Position numbers and translations under genes: made by a program. A stretch of 64,000 bases of DNA from Streptomyces sp. NRRL WC-3626 (lineage in GTDB: Bacteria; Actinomycetota; Actinomycetes; Streptomycetales; Streptomycetaceae). A model generated the notes under the pieces. It was not told the origin of the DNA. It was given only the letters and a program-made list of their open reading frames with translations, and did no database searches. Position 1 is the first letter of the stretch. Every line of letters begins with the position of its first letter. Location of the stretch: NCBI RefSeq assembly GCF_000718785.1, contig NZ_JOCA01000011.1, positions 62,001 to 126,000 on the forward strand. The letters are read 5' to 3'. Shown piece after piece: positions 8,986 through 17,241 of the stretch.

Positions 8986-9024
8986 CCCCGCTCCTCAAGC
9001 GCCGGAGGGGCTGGATTTCCGCCC
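8986..9024. repeat. Streptomyces dispersed intergenic repeat overlapping ROK 3' end
   Basis: The stretch containing CTCCTCAAGCGCCGGAGGGG followed by CTGGATTT resembles a short element I remember as very frequent downstream of Streptomyces genes. It forms a small hairpin (CTCC...GGAG). Here it covers the last codons of the ROK gene, giving the SSPSGA tail. Identification is from memory; only the hairpin is visible directly. Confidence 0.4.
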
Positions 9025-10212
9025 GGGGGCGGCTCCCCCGGGGCCGAACAGCTCATCCTGCGCACGGTCCCGTGCCGTGAGCAGCGCCCCCCGCAACACC
9101 GCCCCACCCCCCAGACCGCTGGCCCGCACATCCGCCGGCAGGGGCGACATCGCGGCCAACCGCTCCCGCACCCGCCCGGCCAGTGCCTCTCCCCCGGCCT
9201 GCCCCACCTCGCCCCCCAGCACCACGTGCCCGGGATCCAGCAACGCGACCAGCGAGGCGACCCCGACGGTGACGCGAGCGGCCAGCGCGTCGAGAAAACG
9301 CGCCCCCGCGGCACCGGGCACATCCGCCGCGACAGCCGCACGGACCACCCCCGCCGGTGAATCCTCGGGCTCCGTCACCACCCCGTGGGACTCCGCCAGT
9401 CGAGCCACCGCTTCCGCCCCCACCAGCGAGTGGAACCCGCCCTCGCAGTCGGTGGCCGACGGCAGCCCACTCGTACCCGGCACCGGCAGGAACCCGATCT
9501 CCCCCGTACCCCCGGACGCCCCCCTGCGCAGAACGCCGTCGAGGATCACCGCGGCCCCGGTGCCATGCCCCAGCCACAGCAGGACGAAGGTGTCCCGCCC
9601 CCGCGCCGCCCCGTCCCGCTGCTCGGCCAGCGCCGCGAGGTTGGTCTCGTTCTCCACACTGACCCGGGCCTCGGGAAGCCGCTCCTGAAGGGCGGCGACC
9701 AGCCTCCGGTGCCACTCGGGCAGCCCCGTCGAATCGCGCAGTTCACCGCTCGCGGGATCGATCAGCCCGGGCGCGCCGATCCCGACGGTGTGCAGCCGGT
9801 CCGCCCCCGCTTCCTTCAGGGTCCGCTCGACCAGGTTGACCGCCTGTTCGACCGCCGGTCCGGTGCCCGCGTCGCCGGTGATGGGCAGGGCGGCCTCGGC
9901 CAGTACCTCGCCGACGAGGTCCGACACCAGCACGGCGACGCCCTCCGTGCGGACGTCCAGCGCGGCCAGGTGGGCCCGGTCGGCGACGATGCCGTACAGC
10001 TTGGCGTTGGGGCCGCGCCGCTGTTCCCCCGCCTCACCGACCATCCCGATGAGGCCGGCCGCGGTGAGCCGCTCGACGAGGTCGGCGACGGTCGGCCGGG
10101 ACAGCCCGGTGAGCTGCTTCAACTGCCCTGCGGTCAGCGGGCCTTCCTGCTGGAGCAGACGCAGGGCGAGCCGGTCGTTGAGGGCTCTGGCGGTGCTCGG
10201 TGATGCGGCCAT
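8995..10212 (-). CDS. ROK family transcriptional repressor (405 aa)
   Basis: An N-terminal winged helix-turn-helix (about residues 10-70; NDRLALRLLQQEGPLTAGQL and TGLSRPTVADLVERLTAAGLI) is joined to a ROK sugar-kinase-like domain (residues about 80-395) with VGIGAPGLIDPASGELRDST, VSVENETNLAALAEQRDGAA and LLWLGHGTGAAVILDGVLRRG. The usual ROK zinc signature CxCGxxGC is reduced to TDCEGGFHSL with a single Cys, so metal binding is probably lost. It is divergent from an MFS transporter at 10345 with a palindrome between them (10276-10298), suggesting it represses that transporter and itself in response to a sugar. The 3' end lies in a dispersed repeat. Confidence 0.9.
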   Translation of the reverse strand: MAASPSTARALNDRLALRLLQQEGPLTAGQLKQLTGLSRPTVADLVERLTAAGLIGMVGEAGEQRRGPNAKLYGIVADRAHLAALDVRTEGVAVLVSDLVGEVLAEAALPITGDAGTGPAVEQAVNLVERTLKEAGADRLHTVGIGAPGLIDPASGELRDSTGLPEWHRRLVAALQERLPEARVSVENETNLAALAEQRDGAARGRDTFVLLWLGHGTGAAVILDGVLRRGASGGTGEIGFLPVPGTSGLPSATDCEGGFHSLVGAEAVARLAESHGVVTEPEDSPAGVVRAAVAADVPGAAGARFLDALAARVTVGVASLVALLDPGHVVLGGEVGQAGGEALAGRVRERLAAMSPLPADVRASGLGGGAVLRGALLTARDRAQDELFGPGGAAPGRKSSPSGA

Positions 10213-10275
10213 GCCGGGATCCTTCCAGATCGGCGGGACCGGTCGGCGCCTGCTCGGCCGCCGGTAACCCCTTAT

Positions 10276-10298
10276 CTTTCAGGCAGGGTTCCTGATAG
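10276..10298. promoter_or_regulatory. Operator-like palindrome between ROK and MFS genes
   Basis: CTTTCAGG (10276-10283) and CCTGATAG (10291-10298) form 8-bp arms with one mismatch around a 7-bp spacer. It is in the 132-bp divergent region, 64 bp from the ROK start and 47 bp from the MFS start. Size and position suit a ROK-protein operator that controls both genes; this is inference. Confidence 0.5.
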
Positions 10299-10344
10299 TT
10301 TACGGCGGCGCGTGCGGAGAGCGGCGACCGGGAGGGGCGGGACG

Positions 10345-11550
10345 ATGAGCGCAGTGGTCCATAAGCAGCACGAGGTGAGACGGGCGCGGTACGCCGTCGG
10401 CGCCGTGTTCGCCGTGCACGGCGCGGTCACCGGCTCGTTCGCCACCCGCGTCCCCTGGATCCAGGAGCACGCCGGGGTCAGCGCCGGGCAGTTGGGGCTC
10501 GCGCTCGCCTTCCCCGCGCTCGGCGCGTCCCTCGCGATGCCGCTCGCGGGCAGTATCAGCCACCGCTTCGGCGCCCGCGCGGCGCTGCGCGGACTGATCG
10601 CGCTGTGGACGCTGGCGCTGATCCTGCCGTCGGTCGCCCCGAACCTGCTGACCCTCTGTCTGGCCCTGTTCGTCTACGGCGCCACGGCCGGTATGTCCGA
10701 CGTGGCGATGAACGCGCTGGGCGTGGAGGTGGAGAACCGGCTCGACAAGTCGATCATGTCCGGGCTGCACGGCATGTGGAGCGCCGGCGCGCTGATCGGT
10801 TCGGCGGCCGGCACGCTCGCCGCCCACATCGGCGCGGACGCCCGGCTGCACCACACGCTCGCGGCGGCGGTCCTGACGGTGGCCGGTGTGACCGCCTGCA
10901 CCTGGGTGCTGGACCTGCAGTCCGCCGAGGACGAGGAGCCGCCGCCCCGGTTCGCGCTGCCGCCCCGCTCCGCGCTGCTGATCGGCGCGATCGGCTTCTG
11001 CGCGGTGTTCGCGGAGGGCGCGAGCCTGGACTGGTCGGCGGTCTATCTGCGGGACCAGCTGGAGACCTCGGCCGGTCTCGCGGCGGCCTGCACCACCGGT
11101 TTCACGCTCACCATGGCGATCGCCCGGATCGCCGGGGACCATGTGGTGGACCGCTACGGCGCCGTGCGCACGGTCCGCGCGAGCGGTGTCGTCGCCGTCC
11201 TCGGCGGACTGCTGATCGTGTTCGCCGAGCACCCCGTGCCGGCGATGGGCGGGTTCGCGCTGATGGGGCTCGGTATCGCGGTGGTGGTGCCGCTGTGCTT
11301 CGCCGCCGCCGGCCGCAGCGGCGCCAACCCGAGCCTGGCCATCGCGGGTGTCGCGACCATCACCTACACCTCGGGTCTGATCGCCCCGAGCGCGATCGGC
11401 CTGCTGGCCCAGGCGACCAGCCTGATGGTGTCGTTCGTCCTGGTCACGGTGCTGTCGTGCGGCATCGCCGGCTTCGCGAGCGTGCTGCGCGCGGGAGACC
11501 GTACGAAGATCACCCGGCCGGACGCAGCAGTTCCCGACCCGCGTCCCTGA
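10345..11550 (+). CDS. MFS transporter (401 aa)
   Basis: Major facilitator of 12 predicted helices: RYAVGAVFAVHGAVTGSFATRVPWIQ at the N-terminus, LALAFPALGASLAMPLAGSI, the loop SHRFGARAALRG, then a second half beginning SALLIGAIGFCAVFAEGASLDWSAVYL. The pattern (SFATRVPWIQ, FAEGASLDWSAVYL) is that of the FucP-like/YbjJ group of sugar or drug exporters. The start at 10345 follows GGGAGGGG at good spacing; an upstream ATG at 10312 lacks one. Divergent from the ROK repressor. Its last 41 bp overlap tail to tail with the thioesterase gene. Confidence 0.87.
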   Translation: MSAVVHKQHEVRRARYAVGAVFAVHGAVTGSFATRVPWIQEHAGVSAGQLGLALAFPALGASLAMPLAGSISHRFGARAALRGLIALWTLALILPSVAPNLLTLCLALFVYGATAGMSDVAMNALGVEVENRLDKSIMSGLHGMWSAGALIGSAAGTLAAHIGADARLHHTLAAAVLTVAGVTACTWVLDLQSAEDEEPPPRFALPPRSALLIGAIGFCAVFAEGASLDWSAVYLRDQLETSAGLAAACTTGFTLTMAIARIAGDHVVDRYGAVRTVRASGVVAVLGGLLIVFAEHPVPAMGGFALMGLGIAVVVPLCFAAAGRSGANPSLAIAGVATITYTSGLIAPSAIGLLAQATSLMVSFVLVTVLSCGIAGFASVLRAGDRTKITRPDAAVPDPRP

Positions 11551-11968
11551 ACGCCTCGCTCCAGGGCGCCGGGCGCAGGGTCGCCGCGTCCAGCCGCACC
11601 AGCACCCGGCTGCCCCGCGCGTAGGTCACCGTCCCGTCCTCGGAGCAGAACCGGAAGCCGTACGTCAGTCCGGTCCTGCCGAGGCGCTCCAGCCACAGGT
11701 GGACGGCGTACGTGCCGGCGCGGGTGACCGGGGCCTCGTAGCCGATGCGCAGTTCACGGACCGCGTTGCACGCGTCGCCGGCCGCGGCCCAGTCGCCCTC
11801 GAAGCGGATGCCCTTCTCCTGCCACAGCTCCGTCCACGCCCGCTCGACGAGCAGCGGATAGCGGGCGTTGTGCAGCAGGCCCAGCGCGTCGAGGTCGTCG
11901 AAGTGGACGGTCACGGGGATCAGCCGGCCGTGGTGCAGGGCGGGGGCGAGCGGGGCTTCGGCGGTCAC
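11510..11968 (-). CDS. Acyl-CoA thioesterase, hotdog fold (152 aa)
   Basis: 4HBT-type thioesterase: VTVHFDDLDALGLLHNARYPLLVERA contains the substrate/catalytic loop (F-D-DLDALG-LHNARY) and is followed by the long hotdog helix and strands (VRELRIGYEAPVTRAGTYAVHLWLERLGRTGLTYGFRF). Start taken as GTG at 11966-11968 because AGGAG lies 8 nt upstream; an ATG at 12010 or 12031 would add a low-quality leader. The substrate acyl group is unknown. The 3' end overlaps the convergent MFS gene by 41 bp. Confidence 0.82.
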   Translation of the reverse strand: MTAEAPLAPALHHGRLIPVTVHFDDLDALGLLHNARYPLLVERAWTELWQEKGIRFEGDWAAAGDACNAVRELRIGYEAPVTRAGTYAVHLWLERLGRTGLTYGFRFCSEDGTVTYARGSRVLVRLDAATLRPAPWSEAFRDAGRELLRPAG

Positions 11969-12143
11969 GGGTGGGACTCCTGGGACGTACGGGATGAGTG
12001 CCGCATACATCGAACAGCGGCGCGCCCTCATCCTAAGCAGACGCTCAGCACGCCCGTCCGGGCCCGCCCACCTGTACGAAGCACCGCCGCCCAGCCCTCA
12101 CAATGGTCCGGACACGCTGCACATACGACGAAAGCGACAGCCC

Positions 12144-13547
12144 ATGGATCTCGGCGTCCGGTGGAAACTGCACGGCGACGGACGCACTCCGGCCCCCGGA
12201 GCGGTGGTCCGCCCCGACGAACGGCTCTCCTGGCCCCGCACCGCGGGTCTGGGCGCCCAGCATGTCGTGGCCATGTTCGGGGCGTCCTTCGTGGCCCCGG
12301 TACTCATGGGTCTGGACCCCAACCTGGCGATCATGATGTCGGGTGTCGCGACCGTCGTCTTCCTGCTGGCCACGCGCGGCCGGGTGCCCAGTTATCTCGG
12401 CTGCTCGCTGTCCTTCGTCGGTGTCGCCGCGGTCATCCGGGCCGACGGCGGCTCCAGCGCCACCGTCACCGGCGCGGTGTTCGTGGTCGGCGGCGCGCTG
12501 TTCCTGGTGGGTCTGGCGGTACGGCGGTTCGGCGCGCGGATCATCCACGCCGCGATGCCGCCGATCGTGACGGGCGCGGTGGTGATGCTGATCGGCTTCA
12601 ACCTGGCGCCGGTGACGGCCTCCACGTACTGGCCGCAGGACCAGTGGACCGCCCTGTTCGTGATGCTGTTCACCGGTCTGGCCGTGGTCTGTCTGCGCGG
12701 CTTCTGGTCCCGGATCGCGATCTTCCTCGGGCTGGTCTTCGGTTACGCCCTGTCCTGGGCGCTGGACCGGATCTTCGGGCGGATCCACTCGGCGGACGCC
12801 GGCGGCAGGATCACCGACCACTGGCGGCTTGACCTGTCCGGAGTGGGCAAGGCGGACTGGATCGGTCTGCCGACGCTGCACGGACCGTCTTTCGAGTGGT
12901 CGGCGATCCTGGTCGCCCTGCCGGTGGTCATCGCGCTGATCGCCGAGAACGCCGGGCATGTCAAGGCGGTCGGCGAGATGACCGGCGACAACCTCGACGA
13001 CAAGCTGGGCACTGCCATCTCCGCCGACGGTGTCGGCTCGATGCTGTCCACCGCGGTCGGCGGCCCGCCCAACACCACCTACTCCGAGAACATCGGCGTG
13101 ATGGCCGCGACCCGGGTCTACTCCACGGCCGCGTACTGGGCCGCCGCCGGTTTCGCCCTGCTGTTCGGTCTCTGCCCCAAGTTCGGCGCGGTCGTGGCCG
13201 CCATCCCGGGCGGGGTGCTCGGTGGGATCACGGTCATCCTGTACGGCATGATCGGCCTGCTCGGCGCCCAGATCTGGATCAACGCCAAGGTGGATCTGCG
13301 CAATCCGCTGAATCTCGTACCGGCCGCGGCGGGCATCATCATCGGCGTCGGCAATGTCTCGATCGAGTTCACCGACACCTTCTCGCTGAGCGGCATCGCG
13401 CTCGGCACGCTGGTCGTCATCACCGGCTACCACGTGTTGCGCGCCTTCGCGCCCGCCCACCTCAAGACGCAGGAGCCGCTGCTCGACGAGGGCACGTCCT
13501 CCTACGACACGGGCGGCGACGGGGACGGTCAGCGCGCCAGGTCGTAG
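12144..13547 (+). CDS. Uracil/xanthine permease, NCS2 family (467 aa)
   Basis: Nucleobase:cation symporter-2 family. Twelve or more membrane segments; the N-terminal LGAQHVVAMFGASFVAPVLMGLDP is the UraA-type QH motif region, followed by RVPSYLGCSLSFVGVAAVI and the substrate-site stretch IALIAENAGHVKAVGEMTG (family motif E-N-xG). GGPPNTTYSENIGVMAATRVYS is also typical of UraA-like uracil carriers. Uracil is the likeliest substrate, xanthine the alternative. The start at 12144 gives 30 hydrophilic residues before the first helix; the ribosome site is weak. Overlaps the GH6 gene by 19 bp at the 3' ends. Confidence 0.9.
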   Translation: MDLGVRWKLHGDGRTPAPGAVVRPDERLSWPRTAGLGAQHVVAMFGASFVAPVLMGLDPNLAIMMSGVATVVFLLATRGRVPSYLGCSLSFVGVAAVIRADGGSSATVTGAVFVVGGALFLVGLAVRRFGARIIHAAMPPIVTGAVVMLIGFNLAPVTASTYWPQDQWTALFVMLFTGLAVVCLRGFWSRIAIFLGLVFGYALSWALDRIFGRIHSADAGGRITDHWRLDLSGVGKADWIGLPTLHGPSFEWSAILVALPVVIALIAENAGHVKAVGEMTGDNLDDKLGTAISADGVGSMLSTAVGGPPNTTYSENIGVMAATRVYSTAAYWAAAGFALLFGLCPKFGAVVAAIPGGVLGGITVILYGMIGLLGAQIWINAKVDLRNPLNLVPAAAGIIIGVGNVSIEFTDTFSLSGIALGTLVVITGYHVLRAFAPAHLKTQEPLLDEGTSSYDTGGDGDGQRARS

Positions 13548-14710
13548 GCGTACGACGGGGTGAAGGTGCCCGGCTCCCCCTTGCAGCCGTCGGACTCCCC
13601 CGGGAGTTTCACCCACAGGTAGGCGTCGATGCCGGCCTCGCCGGTGCTGAGCGTCGGGGCGTGGCCGATCCTGCGGCCGGCGGGGTCGCACCATTCGCCG
13701 TCGGCCGGGGCGCCGTTGCCGTTGCGGCTGGTGTCGATCACGGCGCCGAGGCCGGGCGGTCCGTCGAGGGCGTCGAGCACGGCACGGTCGTAGGCGGCCT
13801 CGGCGGCGGTGGCGTGGAAGTTGGAGACGTTGCTGAACACCCCGTCGGAGGAGGCGGCCGAGGCGGCACCGGCCTGCCGCAGCAGGGCGGCCTGCTCGGC
13901 GGGCGTGCGCCAGCCGGAGTGCCCCGCGTCGAAGTAGACCCGGGCCCTCGGGTCGGCGTCCTTGAGCACCCGGCCGGCACGGGCCAGCGAGGCGAAGCGG
14001 TCGGCGCGCTCACCGGCGGACAGGCACCCCGACTGGGCGATCGCGTCGGGCTCCAGGATCACGATGACCTCGGCTCCGCCCAGTCCCGCGGCGAACCGGT
14101 CGATCCAGTCGTCGTAGGCGGCCAGATCCGGCGCCCCGCCCTCGGAGTACCCGCCGCAGTCCCGGTCGGGCACGGCGTACGGCACGACCACGGGCACCCG
14201 GCCCTGGGCCGCGCCTCCCGACACCACGGCACGCACCCGGGACGTGATCGTGTCCGGGGAGTAGTCGGCGAACCACACGGCGGCCGGCCGCCCGGCGATC
14301 CGGGACTCGATGACCGCACGGCGCGGGTCGTCGGGATGGTCCCGCACCCAGTCCAGGACCTGCGAATCAGGATGGCGGTACAGCCCCGTGGACGCGGGAA
14401 CGGCCTGCCGCTCCTTCTTCGCCGTCCTGGACGGCGACGCCTCCGGACTCGCCTCGACCCTCGGACTCACCGTGGCGGAAGGCGAACCGGACGGCGACGG
14501 CTCGACCGGCGGTGATGCCGGCCGTGGCGAGGAGGTCACCACGGGCCGCGCCTCGTCGGGTCCCCCTCCCCCACCGGCCGCCGACAGCATCCCCGTGACG
14601 GTGCCGACGGCGACCACCACGGAGGCGGCCGCGACCATCGCGCCGCGCCGGACGGCCCGCCGTCCCTCGGCCTTGCGCGCGGACACCCGCCGGGCACGCG
14701 AGCCTGACAC
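13529..14710 (-). CDS. Secreted/anchored glycoside hydrolase family 6 (cellulase-like), 393 aa
   Basis: GH6 catalytic domain from about residue 115 to the end. It contains VPVVVPYAVPDRDCGGYSEG with the DRDC aspartate, VIVILEPDAIAQSGCLS with the EPD catalytic acid, YFDAGHSGWRTP, FSNVSNFHATA, VIDTSRNGNG and AYLWVKLPGESDG, all family signatures. The N-terminus has a basic stretch (RARRVSARKAEGRRAVRRGA) and one hydrophobic segment (VAAASVVVAVGTVTGMLSA), then a Pro/Ser linker. It is therefore exported, by signal peptide or as an anchored enzyme. No carbohydrate-binding module is present. GTG start at 14708-14710 behind GGGGGAG. Cuts beta-1,4-glucan by family; no CebR box was seen. Confidence 0.88.
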   Translation of the reverse strand: MSGSRARRVSARKAEGRRAVRRGAMVAAASVVVAVGTVTGMLSAAGGGGGPDEARPVVTSSPRPASPPVEPSPSGSPSATVSPRVEASPEASPSRTAKKERQAVPASTGLYRHPDSQVLDWVRDHPDDPRRAVIESRIAGRPAAVWFADYSPDTITSRVRAVVSGGAAQGRVPVVVPYAVPDRDCGGYSEGGAPDLAAYDDWIDRFAAGLGGAEVIVILEPDAIAQSGCLSAGERADRFASLARAGRVLKDADPRARVYFDAGHSGWRTPAEQAALLRQAGAASAASSDGVFSNVSNFHATAAEAAYDRAVLDALDGPPGLGAVIDTSRNGNGAPADGEWCDPAGRRIGHAPTLSTGEAGIDAYLWVKLPGESDGCKGEPGTFTPSYAYDLAR

Positions 14711-14811
14711 CGTACCGCTCCCCCTCCCCCACGACGGGCGCGTTCCCCCGTTCCGGGGATGCGCCGGGCCCGCCGCCACCGGGGTCAGCCTAAAGGTGCG
14801 ACTCTGCGCTC

Positions 14812-15498
14812 ATGGCGCAATGCGAACAAGTCGTCACGCTCGTGGACGGGGTCATCTCCCGTATGCGCGCCCTGGAGGCGGCCCTGCCCGCGCGGGACGG
14901 GGTCGCCGTCTTCAACCGTGTCTACCTCGCCGTCACACAGGCCGTGGACCGGCACCTCGACGCGGGCGGGTTCCCGGACGCGCGGGCGGCGATCACGCTG
15001 GACGTGCGCTTCGCGGAGCGCTATCTGGCGGCCGTGGACACGGTACGAGAGGGGCGGCCGCCACCGGCCTGCTGGCGCCCGCTGTTCCAGTTCCGCCACC
15101 ACCCGGACGTACGTCCGGTGCAGTTCGCCCTCGCGGGCATCAACGCCCACATCGGCCACGATCTCGCCCTCGCCGTCGTGGACACCTGCCGTACGCTCGC
15201 CTGCGAACCCGTCGATCTGGAGGACGAGTTCGACGGCGTGGGCGAACTGCTCCTCTCGCTGGAGGAGCGCATCCGCGAGGAGTTGACGCCGGGCCCCGAA
15301 CTGCTGCGGATCACCGACCCGTTGATCCATCTGCTGGGTGCGTGGAGCCTGGAACGCGCCCGGGACGCGGCCTGGACGGCGGCCCGCGCGCTGTGGGCGC
15401 TGCGCGGACTGCCGGAGATCGCCGGGGAGTTCACCGAACGCCTGGACACGGCGGTGGGGTTCGCCGGCCGTATGCTGCTCACCCCGCTGCCGGACTGA
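14812..15498 (+). CDS. DUF5995 family protein (228 aa)
   Basis: Mainly helical soluble protein: MAQCEQVVTLVDGVISRMRALEAALPARDGVAVFNRVYLAVT, then FQFRHHPDVRPVQFALAGINAHIGHDLALAVVDTCR, which is the conserved core I associate with DUF5995, widespread in actinomycetes with no known function. The cluster of His residues (FRHHPD, INAHIGHD) suggests a possible metal site, but that is speculation. The 101-bp gap upstream to the divergent GH6 gene contains both promoters. Convergent with the amine oxidase, 10 bp apart. Confidence 0.8.
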   Translation: MAQCEQVVTLVDGVISRMRALEAALPARDGVAVFNRVYLAVTQAVDRHLDAGGFPDARAAITLDVRFAERYLAAVDTVREGRPPPACWRPLFQFRHHPDVRPVQFALAGINAHIGHDLALAVVDTCRTLACEPVDLEDEFDGVGELLLSLEERIREELTPGPELLRITDPLIHLLGAWSLERARDAAWTAARALWALRGLPEIAGEFTERLDTAVGFAGRMLLTPLPD

Positions 15499-15508
15499 CC
15501 CGGCGGGA

Positions 15509-17206
15509 TCAGTCCTCGGGGAGTTCGACCGGGGCGATCTCGTCGTAGAGGTCGCCGGGGCCCGGGTTGGTCGGGTCACTCTCGCCGCCGAAGTGGTGCA
15601 TGACGCCCCACACCGCGTTCAGCGCGGTCTGGACGGCGCCCTCGGCCCAGCCCGCCGTCCAGGAGATGTCGTCGCCGGCGAGGAAGATGCCGCGCTTGTC
15701 CTCGGGCAGCGCCTCCTGCATGAAGTGCGTGAACAGCCGCCGCTGGTAGCGGTAGTGGCCGGGCAGGTTGGCCTTGAACGCGCCCATGAAGTAGGGCTCG
15801 TTCTCCCAGGAGACCGTCACCGGGTTGCCGATGACGTGCTTGCGGATGTCGACCTTGGGATAGATCTCGCCGAGCGACTTCAGCATGACCTCCATCCGCT
15901 CGTTCGCGGACAGCGGCAGCCACTTCAGGCTGTCGTCGCACCAGGTGTAGGAGAGACAGATGACGGCGGGCCTGTCCGGGCCGTCGTCCAGCAGATACGT
16001 CCCGCGGGTCATGCGGTCGGTGAGCGTCATCGACATGACGTCCCGCCCGGTCTCCTCGTCCTTGTCCAGCCAGAAGGGCCGGTCGACGGGCACGAAGAGC
16101 TTGGAGCTCTCCATGTAGTGGGTGCGCTCGATGGCGGTCCAGTGGTCGATCGGGAACAGCGAGTCGTCGCAGGCGATCTTGGACAGCAGCATCCAGGACT
16201 GGGCGGTGAAGACCGCGGCGGCGTACGTACGGATGTCGCCGCCGGCGTCCGTCACGGTGATCCGGTTGCCGGCGGTGCGGTTGAGCCGCGTCACCGCGGG
16301 ACGGGGCTCACCGCCCTCGTGCAGACCGGCCAGCGAGGTGCCGTAGGGCCAGTGGACGATCTTCTCCGGCTCACGCTCCCAGAGCCGCAGCGGCAGCTGC
16401 TGCGAACCACCGACGATGCCGCGGTGGTGGTCGTCGGCCTCGGTGTAGACGACGCGGAGGATCTCCAGGATCGAGTTGGGGAAGTCGGTGTCCCACCCGC
16501 CGGTGCCGAAGCCGACCTGCCCGAAGATCTCGCGGTGCCGGAAGGACTTGAACGCCTCGGAGTCGCAGAGGAAACCGTAGAAGGTCTGGTTGTCGAGCTG
16601 CTCGACCAGCTTCGCCCAGATCTCGCGGATCCGCGGCACGTCCCGCTCGCGCAGGGCGCGGTTCATGTCGGAGAAGTCGGCACCCTCCTCGAGGCACTTC
16701 GCCCAGGCGTCGGCGACGTCCCGGTAGACCTGGGGCAGATCGTCGAGGGTCTCGGCGTAGTGCGACTCGCCCTTGAGGTCGACGACGGTCGAGGGCGTCG
16801 CCTCGGACAGCGGGTTGGGAAAGGCCCGGGTCTCCAGTCCCACCAGGTCGATGTAGTGCTGGAGCGCGGTGGACGACGGCGGAAACCGCATGGCGCCCAT
16901 CTCGGCCGTCAGGGACGGATCACACCCCTCGAACCCCACGGTCCGCAGCCGCCCGCCGATCCGGTCGGCCTCGTACACGACCGGCTTGAGCCCCATCTTC
17001 ATCAGCTCGTACGCGGCGATGACGCCGGACAGTCCACCGCCGATCACGGCGACCTCGGCGCCGTGCTCGGTCGCCGGGACCTGCCCGAGCCCGGCGGGGT
17101 GGGCCAGGAAGTCGTCGTACGCGTACGGGAAGTCCGGGCCGAACATGGTGATCGGCGGCTGCTGCGCGTCGGCGTGCTCGATCGCGTTGGGCACGGTGGA
17201 CGTCAT
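15509..17206 (-). CDS. Flavin monoamine oxidase family protein (565 aa)
   Basis: FAD-dependent amine oxidase. Dinucleotide fold EVAVIGGGLSGVIAAYELMKMG (about residues 49-70) with VVYEADRIGGRLRT, substrate-domain sequence EMGAMRFPPSSTALQHYIDLVG, and the C-terminal FAD motif GIFLAGDDISWTAGWAEGAVQTALNAV. The family oxidises primary amines such as putrescine, tyramine, tryptophan or other amino acids, giving the aldehyde or imine and peroxide. The start at 17206 gives a normal length. It is 35 bp downstream of the carbon-nitrogen hydrolase, so the two are probably co-transcribed; with the upstream permease and Lrp regulator this suggests amine catabolism. Confidence 0.9.
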   Translation of the reverse strand: MTSTVPNAIEHADAQQPPITMFGPDFPYAYDDFLAHPAGLGQVPATEHGAEVAVIGGGLSGVIAAYELMKMGLKPVVYEADRIGGRLRTVGFEGCDPSLTAEMGAMRFPPSSTALQHYIDLVGLETRAFPNPLSEATPSTVVDLKGESHYAETLDDLPQVYRDVADAWAKCLEEGADFSDMNRALRERDVPRIREIWAKLVEQLDNQTFYGFLCDSEAFKSFRHREIFGQVGFGTGGWDTDFPNSILEILRVVYTEADDHHRGIVGGSQQLPLRLWEREPEKIVHWPYGTSLAGLHEGGEPRPAVTRLNRTAGNRITVTDAGGDIRTYAAAVFTAQSWMLLSKIACDDSLFPIDHWTAIERTHYMESSKLFVPVDRPFWLDKDEETGRDVMSMTLTDRMTRGTYLLDDGPDRPAVICLSYTWCDDSLKWLPLSANERMEVMLKSLGEIYPKVDIRKHVIGNPVTVSWENEPYFMGAFKANLPGHYRYQRRLFTHFMQEALPEDKRGIFLAGDDISWTAGWAEGAVQTALNAVWGVMHHFGGESDPTNPGPGDLYDEIAPVELPED

Positions 17207-17241
17207 GGGGTACGGACTCCTTGCGGGGGTGGAACGGGGGT

